Source of the DNA: Labyrinthula sp. Ha
Lineage: Eukaryota > Sar > Bigyra > Labyrinthulida > Labyrinthulaceae
Assembly (NCBI GenBank): GCA_015227615.1
Contig: JAALGZ010000001.1
Span: 2,542,001-2,606,000, forward strand
Length of the DNA stretch: 64,000 bases
Direction of reading: 5' to 3'
Below are positions 1 through 8,619 of the stretch, in pieces (the stretch's first letter is position 1; every line of letters begins with the position of its first letter). The notes under the pieces were generated by a model. The model did not search any database and was not told where the DNA came from. It worked only from the letters and a program-made list of their open reading frames with translations. A program made the position numbers and the translations under genes.

Positions 1-1
1 G

Positions 2-640
2 AGTTACCCAACTTTTGAAACAGAAGAACCAACATATTCGCCAACACCGACACCTACTACAGATCTGGACTCAGATAGTCCAACACAAAGCCCTACTTTC
101 ACGGCAGGAGTATTTCCAACTGCTAGTCCTACCCAAGCGCCAACTGGTTCACCAGCTATTCCTACTGAAGAACCGACATCCTCTCCTTTAGCGCCAACTA
201 CTGCAACTCCAACAACGGATGAAAGCAGCGAAGGGGATGGAGATGAAGAGAAAAACGAAGACAAGGGACTATTACTCATTCTTTTTATTTCTCTGCTTTG
301 TCTTGCAGTGCTTCTTTTGGCTTTAATTGGGGTTAGAAGACACCAGAAGAAAGAAGGGCGCAAGTATAGTGATTATCAGAAGAAAGAGCCTTACTTTGGA
401 TCATTAGCTCCTATCACAGGTACTTTTAAGAGAAAGAAATCAGTTGCAGCTGATGCGCCGAATAAGAGTTATCCAAGAAGATTGTCTGGCCTTGAGAATG
501 AAGCAGCGCAGAAGGCAGAGACAGGAATTCTTGCTGCTGAGCTCTCCAAGAAAAGTAAGCCATTCTTCAGTAGAAGAAACAACCCCGCAAATAAGGAAGC
601 ACAATCAGGTGACACGTTTTACGACGATAGTCATTTGTAG
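2..640 (+). CDS. Type I membrane protein with Pro/Thr-rich ectodomain, C-terminal part (5' end outside window)
   Basis: The frame is open from the window edge to the TAG at 638-640, so only the C-terminal ~212 residues are seen. The first ~75 residues are a Pro/Thr/Ser-rich stalk with recurring SPT, PTP and EEPT units. An acidic stretch (about 228-270) follows, then one strongly hydrophobic segment of about 20 residues beginning GLLLILFISLL (about 274-335), then a basic cytoplasmic tail of ~95 residues rich in Lys, Arg and Ser. This reads as the end of a single-pass cell-surface protein with a mucin-like stalk. Such PT-rich stalks are common in stramenopile surface proteins (known pattern); the ligand-binding or catalytic part would lie upstream of the window. 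The first ATG in this frame, at 308, lies inside the membrane segment and is not the start. No intron is needed. Function unknown. Confidence 0.8.
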   Translation, partial: SYPTFETEEPTYSPTPTPTTDLDSDSPTQSPTFTAGVFPTASPTQAPTGSPAIPTEEPTSSPLAPTTATPTTDESSEGDGDEEKNEDKGLLLILFISLLCLAVLLLALIGVRRHQKKEGRKYSDYQKKEPYFGSLAPITGTFKRKKSVAADAPNKSYPRRLSGLENEAAQKAETGILAAELSKKSKPFFSRRNNPANKEAQSGDTFYDDSHL

Positions 641-3600
641 TTGCCCAACTATGTTTGAATACGATACCTATATAATCAGGTTGTGTCAAAATCTGTATAT
701 TTAATATGAGATAGAAAATGCAAGGATTATTCCTTATCTTTAAAATGAGTTTTGTTTACCATCTTGATTTAGTCTTGTCGCTACTTTCCTAAAAATGAAG
801 TGTACATTAGTTAATACCCCTAAGAAAAATTTTAACTTAAAAGATAAAAGTAAAAGTTAATTATATCTTCTAAAAGAAATCCTGCGAAAAGTCTGAATAT
901 CTTGCAACAGAGCTACTCTATAGGTTTCAACCATGAAATCTTGATTGATGAACTCTAGAACATACGTTGGCTTCATTTTAGCAAAGAACCCGAGGAAAGT
1001 ATTGAAACCATAAAATCTAAACCAAAAATCTGATTAAGGACTTTTAGTTTTTTAGCGAAAATAAGTTCCTAGCATCATTAAAAATCCATTAGCTTAGTAC
1101 ATTTCTTTTCGTTTGGGTAGCTGATATGGTTAGGCTTTAACAGTTTGCCATGAAAACAGATTATAGAAGTTGCATTTCTACATGATTGCTAAAGAATATA
1201 AACATTTCTCTTATTCCCTAATAATACGATAAGCAACTAAAGAGTTCTCTGGCACATACAAAGCTCTACATTTCATATTCTTGTATTGATAAATCTAAGT
1301 GTCAAAATCAAATTTCATTCGCGTTTCTCAAGTTTGAGTTATATGAAGTCATTCCATCTAGTTTTATTATGTATTCTGACAAGAGAGAGTGCATTACGAA
1401 AATACGTTCTGCTGTTGTGAAGACTACAAACCACAATGAAGTCCTCGCAAACGAAAGCTCTTTTTTCTACATAAAACCTCTCCCGATACATTTACCTGAA
1501 TACTCAGAATTATGTGAAAAATATTAATTGAAGAGATTCTGCTTGCAACATAAACTTCAAAAAGATTCTTTTCACTTTGAATTGTGTATGTTTTCTTGGT
1601 TTCTTGTCTATAACGGATATTTATTACGGACTCTTCTATGGATGCAAAATGCCACGTCGGTTAAGAAAGTGTTGTACTAGAGATATTTTGGGCTGTTGTG
1701 CACTGATAATAGTTAAAAACTTTCTTCGCCTATGAATTTCTAGCAAAAAAAAGCTATTATAGGTTGTTTTGAAGAAGCAATATTTGTTTGCAGAGATATT
1801 TGTTTTAGATTGTGTCTTGCATTTATATATCATACTAAATCTTGCTAAGAAGGATATCTCTGTCACACAAGTTTCCGACTGTGTGTCCAGGTTGGGCCAT
1901 CTAAGCATACGATCATCTTGGATGCAGGCAACACCTACCAAGTGTCTATCTTAGCAATTCTAATTAAATATGTATAAAGATAAGATAGTATAGAAATTGC
2001 TATTCTAAGTGTTAGCAGCAACTCTTGAGCAAATAGCACATGGCAGGTCGTGCAACAGCCGCATGCACCAAAAATTGTTCAAAATCCGTTAACGGAGAAA
2101 CCTTCAATGTGGATATCTGGTGACTTCCCCTTTTTTACCCTGTTACTAGCGAGAATGGAAAATGCGAGTCCCGTCGCGGCAGATTAGTAATGAACTAGTG
2201 AGAAATCAGCATGGATTTGCACATATCTATAACACCAACCATAAAAAAATTAAAACTAATCCTTTGACATGGATTCATGTTTATTATACAGCGGAATTTT
2301 TAAATTTTCAATACGTTGACATAGCAGTGTTCGAAATCAGGTAGCCTTATTCTCCTATGAATCTAATGTTCTTCCAAAGTTCTCCGCTCTTGGAAAAGCA
2401 TATTATATGAAGTCTGTGATACAATGATAACAGACCCTTGAATACATAACTCATGTGTCGAATAGATAAGAAATAATGAGATAGATATTTCATAACTACC
2501 AGGCAGAGTTTTGGTGAAAGTGGATAACGCAAAATGCAATCCCCGGGATTTTTGTTACCCACCTATTTTGCTATTTACGACGCGCTATTTGAAACCCATT
2601 GAATCGTTGGTAAATTATTGTACCTCGGTATATTTTTGTTCCTAACTTATGGCTTTAATGCTTTTAAGAGAATGGGTACGCGAAATTGCTTATACTGCAA
2701 ATTTTGGAATGGATATTAATGGTTTGTTCTGGACAGCATCTAGCCCAAGGGTTACGTTTTTAGCGACTCAATTCCTGGGAGGAGCTCACTATCACATGCT
2801 GTTTTTGCAATCGTCACACTTGGTGAAATTTGTCTATATACTTGAGTTCAGTAACGAAATCATAGCTTCGGAGTGGGTTGTGCAATTGGCATTGGTATAA
2901 CTTGATGCTTTTCATGACATTTTCTCAAAATAAATACATGGCCAAGGATTCTCACATTGATTTCAAAAGAATATTCATATATTTATCGGACCTTTCCCCA
3001 ACTATTTTTTTTTATTTGCAATTGATATGTGCTTCGACAGTTCACAGTCACAAATATCCATGTCATAGTATTCTATGAGTTTTGTAGTCGTGTTGATCAG
3101 GTTGAAGTCCAAGTATTACCGTGTTGGCTTCCTTATGTTCTGAAAAAACAAAGTCAATAAAAACTTGTGTCGTAAATTTATCAAAGCTTGTTATTTTAGA
3201 GATTTTATTTTGTATCTTATCTTATCTTCAGATGCAACTGGTACGTGAATTGTTAACTTAAACTTGATTTCAGATGCACCAGGTTGTCTGTCATCGGCAC
3301 GAAAGTGGTATGTCTATAGAAAAAATTCATAGTGTAAATTTCTCCAATGTTTTATAGTTTTCAGTTGTTTTATTGCAATAAAGAGAAGTAATATCTTTTC
3401 ATTTTTGGCAGAATTTGAAAGGTAGTCATGCCCTCTATTACAATCCAGGACTTTGCTGGAAGTTTGTACCTTGAACTCATCACTAACAAAATCAACTGCT
3501 TCCGATAAATCCTAAACAATATCATGGCTCACATGTTTCATCAAACTGTTTTCAGTATTATTTGAAGTATTGTTTAAGGTTTCTTTATATTTACTATCAT

Positions 3601-5506
3601 TATTAGGATACTCGTTATAACTTTGGTAAGCAGTTTTGGCTTCGGGGCTACGCTATGCTACATCCTCGGTTGGTCAGTAAGTGATCCTTGGAGGTACACC
3701 GCCCAACCCACACGTCTTTCTCAGAATTTTGATGAAAACAAGTGTTGAATACCTGCAATAACCTTCATATTCAGCTGTATTTGTTGTATCGCAGTCTAAT
3801 CAAAATCCTATATCATGAAGAGGTCGGCGATTTAAACAATGAATGAACACACGTATAGTCAAGTTTAACCAGACCACCAGTATTCCCACGCACTAACTGC
3901 AAGCTCTTCCCGATTGACTAGTCATTCCGAGTACCTCTTGAAGACATTCTTAGATTGTACAGCTCAGATATATGTATTTAAGCTTCTCTTTTGGTGCTTT
4001 TGACAGGCGCCAAGTTTTAGCAAGTATATTATGGAGTTTCAAGTCATCTACAGACAAAATCAAGGCATGATAGCTCCGCTCTAGTCGACACTATCTACTA
4101 GAAACATTTTATAATTATCAGCAGAGTTTAAAACATTAGACTATTTTTTAAAGGAAAGATTCGGAGTAAGCTACTTCCAATTAATAGTTTACATTATGTA
4201 CTAAAGTTCTTGTTATTGCCTTTAGCTGAAGTTATGTCTTTACAATGTACACAACAAATGGTAAATATGTTAAAGTGTTCACATAAAATCTCTCGTTATA
4301 CTGAAATTAACTAAAATGAAATAATTTAACATCCCTTCTATTCAATGCAAAGTATATTTGTTTTTACATTACAATTCTTGGAGGGGTTAGTGTGTCATAG
4401 TTCGCGAACTATCTAGAATAGTAGGGACAGAGATGCTAATTAGTTTTAACTCTGCATGCACAATTTAAGAACGAAATCTTGTTTTGTACTAATAAGAGAT
4501 ACTTGATAGATGCGATTGGCTCCACCCATATAATGGCAAAGTCAAAAGTTTTACCAACTTCTTTATATTGTGTCTCCTGGAACTTTATGGGACAGCGTTC
4601 TTCACAATTTAGTTATGGTAAATCTAGCTGCCTAAGGTGTCTACAAAATTAGTTAGTACGTCAGTAATTTTTATTTCTGTTACTTAAGTAGCGACAATTT
4701 TGGAATAAAGTATCGCGAAATAATTTATTTTCCATATTTTCATAGTCTCCATAGCAAAATGACAAGGAGACTACCACTGAGTGGCGGTGATGTTATATTA
4801 CAAGTACTGCTCTAACAATTGAACCCAATATTGAAACCAAGTTCTCATTATACTGCTATATCCACATTTATTTTTTTTATTGTGCTTGCTTTCAAGACTC
4901 AAAGTTTGGTTTCATAATAATCCCGGTTTCTTATTTTTGCTTTGGAAACACTGAACCGCATACTTCTTAGGGCAGAAACTACACAAACGATATGTTCCTT
5001 CATACCCACAATCCACTGGACATTAATACCATTATATGAAAAAAGGGTTGATTACAGTACAACTGCATTGTATTCGCTGTGCTCATGTACCAATTGTAGC
5101 GAAGTCACATACAAGCAATAAATAGAGCCATTTATCAAAGTGAGCTCCTAATTACAACATGGTCAAAAAACTTTAACTTTAACAGGAAAATAAGAAAGGG
5201 ATCATCAAAGGGTTGGGCTATTCGGTGCATTAAAAATCATTGGAGAAACGCTTAATCACAACTCAGACTTCACACCTAAGACGAGTAACTGTTAATTCCT
5301 ATGCAATTAATATTACACTAAACCCGAGGCACGTACATGGCCTTCAAAAGTAAGAGATAATTTTATTCTTGCCTGTGTTTAACTTCTCACTTCTTTTCTT
5401 AACTCAATTGATCTTCCATTATACATCGTGCAGGTTAGCTCAAAAAAAATCTGTTGTAACTTCGTTATAAGAGAGCGTCATATCTCCACATAATAAAAAT
5501 GACGAT
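641..5506. other. AT-rich intergenic desert, no supported gene
   Basis: About 4.9 kb between the membrane-protein gene and the RhoGEF gene. Frames longer than 60 codons are few, short, on both strands, without recognisable domains, and many begin at non-ATG codons. The part at about 2030-2220 looks a little richer in G and C than its surroundings, but I find no protein or RNA fold in it. A short direct repeat TTCAGATGCA occurs at about 3228 and 3270. I see no tRNA, rRNA, snRNA, terminal inverted repeat or LTR. Confidence 0.6.
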
Positions 5507-7237
5507 ATGGAATTACTCCAGCATCCGAGAGAAGAATTAAGAATGTCAGCGGGTACAATTGTCGATAGTAGAGATTTGAATAAGCTCATCCCACAAGCCT
5601 TACCCATAGCTTATTGGTTAAAAGAAAATGCCCCAGATGGTGCCGGGGATTTGTTATCAAAGCCTAATCTAAAAGGGGGTGATCAGGAATGCTTGAATCA
5701 GTTGCTTAAGGCGCTTGATGCTACTACCGACAATCTAACGAATTCACAATTGCGATATGTGCTGTCGAACTACAAAGCCCCAAACTGGGGTTGGGCCCTG
5801 CAATCTATCATCTGTAACTCTGATCCACCAATCATTCCTGAATCTACTCAACGTTTACTTCTGGAAAGTATTCTTTATGTTTCTCTTGATTTGTAGGCGG
5901 TGGAACGATTGACTTTAGGTCCCTTAGCCAGCTTGGCCACAGAGCGTCAACACTATTGGGCGAAGTTTTATCTGCTCTTAAATATAGCTCCAAAGACTTC
6001 AGAAGAAATGCATCATATCTTGCTCCGAGGCTATTCAGAGTATCAAATAAGGTAGACGATAGAAAGAAAACGGCAGTTTTGATTCAACTCATCTCTAGGT
6101 AGATGCTTTCTTTTTCTAACGGTTAGATGTGATGAACTTTTTGGGCAAAGTGCAACTATGAACGGTCCAGTTTCATTTGGAGTGAGGCCTAAGTTGAACG
6201 ACATTCAATGGAATTTGATTCACACTCTCCCTCCAACTAAGAAACGTCGACAAGATTTGCGAACATTCTTTTCGTTTATAGACAGAAAGTATGTTGGTAT
6301 TGTAGAGGAGCTTTTTGAGTATCACTCCTTTCAGGACATTGCCCGAGCTATTTATATCAGATACAATAAGATTCCCACTCCTTGGAAATCGGAGCTTCAG
6401 AGATTGAAGACGACACCAGAAGGTCGTGGTTTGGAATGGTTCAAGTATGATGAGGTACGTACTCCAACTCCAGGTACCGCAAATCAAGGTTCATCCAGGG
6501 ACAGAGCCAGAATTGACTTGTTTTTAGCCCCTCCGCAGATAGATATTACTCCAACAGATGTGCAAGTAAATCGTTTCTTAGATAGCGAGAAGGTATTTTA
6601 TCAGGAGATGAGAAAGCTCGCGAACGTGTATGTTGAGAAATTATTCAAGATATCAAGAAGTAGTCTTCAGGCACAAGAGTCTCTTTTACTCTCTTTTGAT
6701 GAGATCGAGAATATTTTTGGACAAAGGTTTCAGAAAGTTTGGGAGTTTTCTGAGAGTCTTTTGTATCACTTGGAACCAATATCTCTACTCAGAACAAAAG
6801 TTCATAGAAAAGAGGGCAGAGAAGGAATTCTGGCTAATATTATTTTAAAACTAGCTCCGGCTGACCTGTTTAATCATTTTGTGCACTACTCTGAAACTTA
6901 TCCTGGAGTTATTGCATTAGTGCAGGGCAAGTTGAAGTGGAGAGACAGACAAAAAAGGCAAAACGCTGGAATCTCAGCCTTCCCTGACTTCGTCGATCTA
7001 TGGCACGAAGCAAGACAAAAGCTTGGAACTTTGGGAAACCAAACTTTTCTTGAAATGTTGATGTGGCCGGTGAATAGAGTAAGAGAGTATAGAAAGCTCG
7101 TTACTGACATCATGGCAACTGTTCCTAAGAATTCTGTCCCCTACCCAATGTTGATGAGAGCAAGTAATCAGTTGAAAAAAGCTGCAACGGAGTTGAGCGA
7201 AGTTTCTCAAAGAGCGGTAGCTAAATTTTCATCATAA
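5507..7237 (+). CDS. RhoGEF (DH/Dbl-homology domain protein), three exons
   Basis: Likely guanine-nucleotide exchange factor for a Rho-family GTPase, acting on the actin cytoskeleton. Exons 5507-5867, 5897-6098 and 6127-7237 join in frame to 557 residues. Both introns are GT-AG, 29 and 28 nt; the second has a CTAAC branch-like motif. The DH domain spans about residues 340-545. It begins with the helix around VFYQEMRKLANVYVEKL and ends with the conserved region PVNRVREYRKLVTDI, which matches the typical P-x-Q-R-x-x-x-Y-x-L-L of Dbl proteins. The protein ends almost immediately after the DH domain, so the usual PH domain is absent. The N-terminal ~340 residues are mostly helical by composition and unassigned. 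The gene converges on MANF with 33 bp between stops. ATG at 5507 was chosen; an in-frame ATG at 5543 is an alternative. Confidence 0.8.
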
Positions 7238-7270
7238 CTAGATTAAATTTGTATTGGAGGATTACAGGAA

Positions 7271-7771
7271 CTATAATTCCAAGTGTTCGGTTTCTTTTGC
7301 TAGTTTCACAAACTCATCCTTTTCCAAGCAGTTTTTACATTCCTGGCCTCTGTCTCTTAAGATTTTTTTGAGTTGTTTGACTCTCATTTTACTGTAATCT
7401 GTATTTCCAACGTCAACTGTCACTGGGAAGGAGATGCCACAAATTTCGCTGCTCTGCTTCTTTAACCTATCACATACCTTCTCAGCTGGAACCCCATTTT
7501 TTAAGGGTTGCGATACAGATCGCTTTATGGGTTGAAGAAAGTAGCACAGTTTCTTATAAGCAGATGCCTTCTTCTTTTCAATAGTAGAAAAATCTCCACA
7601 AAAAGCTTCCAATCTTTCTTCAATCTCTGGAAGAGACTTTTTTGTCAAGGTACCTGAATTCACGTAGGCATCACTCAAAAGATTTGTACATACCTCGCAA
7701 TCCTTACCTGCCTTTTGCAGGCTAATTTGAATCAAATTAAGTACAACGGCAATTGCAAAAAAGATTTTCAT
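7271..7771 (-). CDS. MANF: MANF/CDNF (ARMET) family ER protein
   Basis: A 166-residue secretory protein of the ARMET family, known in animals as an ER-resident protein induced by unfolded proteins that protects cells from ER stress. The start at 7771 gives a signal peptide (MKIFFAIAVVLNLIQISLQ). The N-terminal saposin-like half carries six cysteines (CEVC, FCGDF, KLCYF, VCDRL, ICGIS), and the C-terminal SAP-like half carries the CKNC pair, so all eight family cysteines are present in order. The segment MRVKQLKKILRDRG matches the SAP-like helix of MANF closely. The C-terminus EHLEL resembles KDEL-class ER-retention signals (human MANF ends RTDL). Length matches animal MANF. The frame is open further upstream to 7846, but that would bury the signal peptide. 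A LINE lies directly 5' of this gene, and a TGACGTGG-type site sits 63 bp before the ATG. Confidence 0.88.
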   Translation of the reverse strand: MKIFFAIAVVLNLIQISLQKAGKDCEVCTNLLSDAYVNSGTLTKKSLPEIEERLEAFCGDFSTIEKKKASAYKKLCYFLQPIKRSVSQPLKNGVPAEKVCDRLKKQSSEICGISFPVTVDVGNTDYSKMRVKQLKKILRDRGQECKNCLEKDEFVKLAKETEHLEL

Positions 7772-7834
7772 TTGTTTTTTGTTTGAGACGCCAGCTGTCG
7801 ATTTATTGTCTGTTTCGGTCATGTTTAAATATTG

Positions 7835-7842
7835 CCACGTCA
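7835..7842 (-). promoter_or_regulatory. UPRE-like site (TGACGTGG) upstream of MANF
   Basis: Read on the MANF strand this is TGACGTGG, the core of the unfolded-protein-response element bound by XBP1/ATF6-type bZIP factors in animals and by related bZIPs in plants. It ends 63 bp before the proposed ATG of a gene family that is UPR-induced in animals. The match is exact over eight bases, but a single 8-mer can occur by chance, so the functional reading is an inference. Confidence 0.4.
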
Positions 7843-7848
7843 GCATGA
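7837..7848 (+). repeat. Target-site duplication, left copy (LINE)
   Basis: ACGTCAGCATGA, 12 bp, repeated exactly at 12099-12110 on the other side of the LINE. The next base differs (A on the left, T on the right), which sets the length. It overlaps the UPRE-like site. Confidence 0.9.
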
Positions 7849-7890
7849 AAATTTTGGGCTTGTGAAAACAACGTCAAGGACGAAGCTAAA

Positions 7891-8619
7891 ATGCAAAGTT
7901 TTCAGAGTAGCGACCTGTCTACTCCTTCGAGAGAAGTCCCAGGGATAGCGAGCCGACTGAAGCGCTTTCCTAAACTGGTGAGCGTGAATGTTGGTGGTCT
8001 AACTGCCTTTAAGTGCAGCTACGTACAACAACTTACTAAAAAAACCGAAATTTTAATGTTACAGGAACTGCACAAGCAAGGAATGCAACGCCTACAGCGA
8101 ATGGCGAACGTTAGCTCGGCTTCAGGAAGGTGGTTTTTCTCAAAATTGCCTGAAAAAGCGGCGGGCGTAGCAACTTTCCTGTGTAACGAGCTTGCTAGTC
8201 AAGTAACGGACACAGACGGAAGAAGCGACAGGATCCTGAAGCTGGTTGTCAAACTAGGTGGAAAAAGAAGTCTCGTCTTGGTTAACACTTACGCGCCACA
8301 CTGCGGTCACGGTCAAGAAACGTACAAGATGTACCTGAAGGAGCTCAAGTCGAAGCTGAATGGAGTTAACAAGAGAAGGTTGGTTCTCATTTGTGGTGAT
8401 TTCAATGCTCAAGTCTCAAGGAAAGAGTTAAATGTAGAAGGCAAACTAGGGCTCTCCCATCATACAAACGCTAATGGTAAACTACTAGTGGAGTTTTTGA
8501 AAGAAAAAGAGCTAACAATCTGTAACCATTTAACTGTTACAGGCAAAAAAGGATCTAGGAAACATGCTACATTCATGCCAAGGTCAAATAGTGGGGGCCA
8601 TCTGAAATTGACTATGTAA
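7891..8619 (+). CDS. LINE endonuclease domain (APE/exonuclease-endonuclease-phosphatase fold)
   Basis: First part of the LINE coding region, starting at the ATG 43 nt into the element. APE motifs appear in order: NVGGL, LQELH (catalytic Glu), VNTYAPH, ICGDFNAQV (the GDFN motif) and HATFMPRS. The remaining motifs, SEIDYVIT and FDHLAL (in place of the usual SDH), lie in the next frame and are open from about 8598. A single base missing from the G run at 8592-8596 would explain the shift, so endonuclease and RT were very probably one continuous protein. The shift could be a real mutation of this copy or an assembly error in a homopolymer. The domain nicks target DNA to prime reverse transcription. 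Confidence 0.85.
   Translation: MQSFQSSDLSTPSREVPGIASRLKRFPKLVSVNVGGLTAFKCSYVQQLTKKTEILMLQELHKQGMQRLQRMANVSSASGRWFFSKLPEKAAGVATFLCNELASQVTDTDGRSDRILKLVVKLGGKRSLVLVNTYAPHCGHGQETYKMYLKELKSKLNGVNKRRLVLICGDFNAQVSRKELNVEGKLGLSHHTNANGKLLVEFLKEKELTICNHLTVTGKKGSRKHATFMPRSNSGGHLKLTM

Noticed and set aside
1636-1941. Minus-strand frame of 101 codons in the left desert
   Set aside because: No domain, desert-like composition, overlapped by an equally unsupported plus frame; consistent with chance.
5897-6056. Continuation of the RhoGEF exon 1 frame past the TAG at 5894-5896
   Set aside because: That frame is open for 52 codons but ends in TAG; the spliced frame runs on to the next intron and into the DH-domain exon.
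7772-7846. N-terminal extension of MANF starting MLTWQYLN
   Set aside because: It would place 25 polar residues before the signal peptide and begins inside the LINE target duplication.
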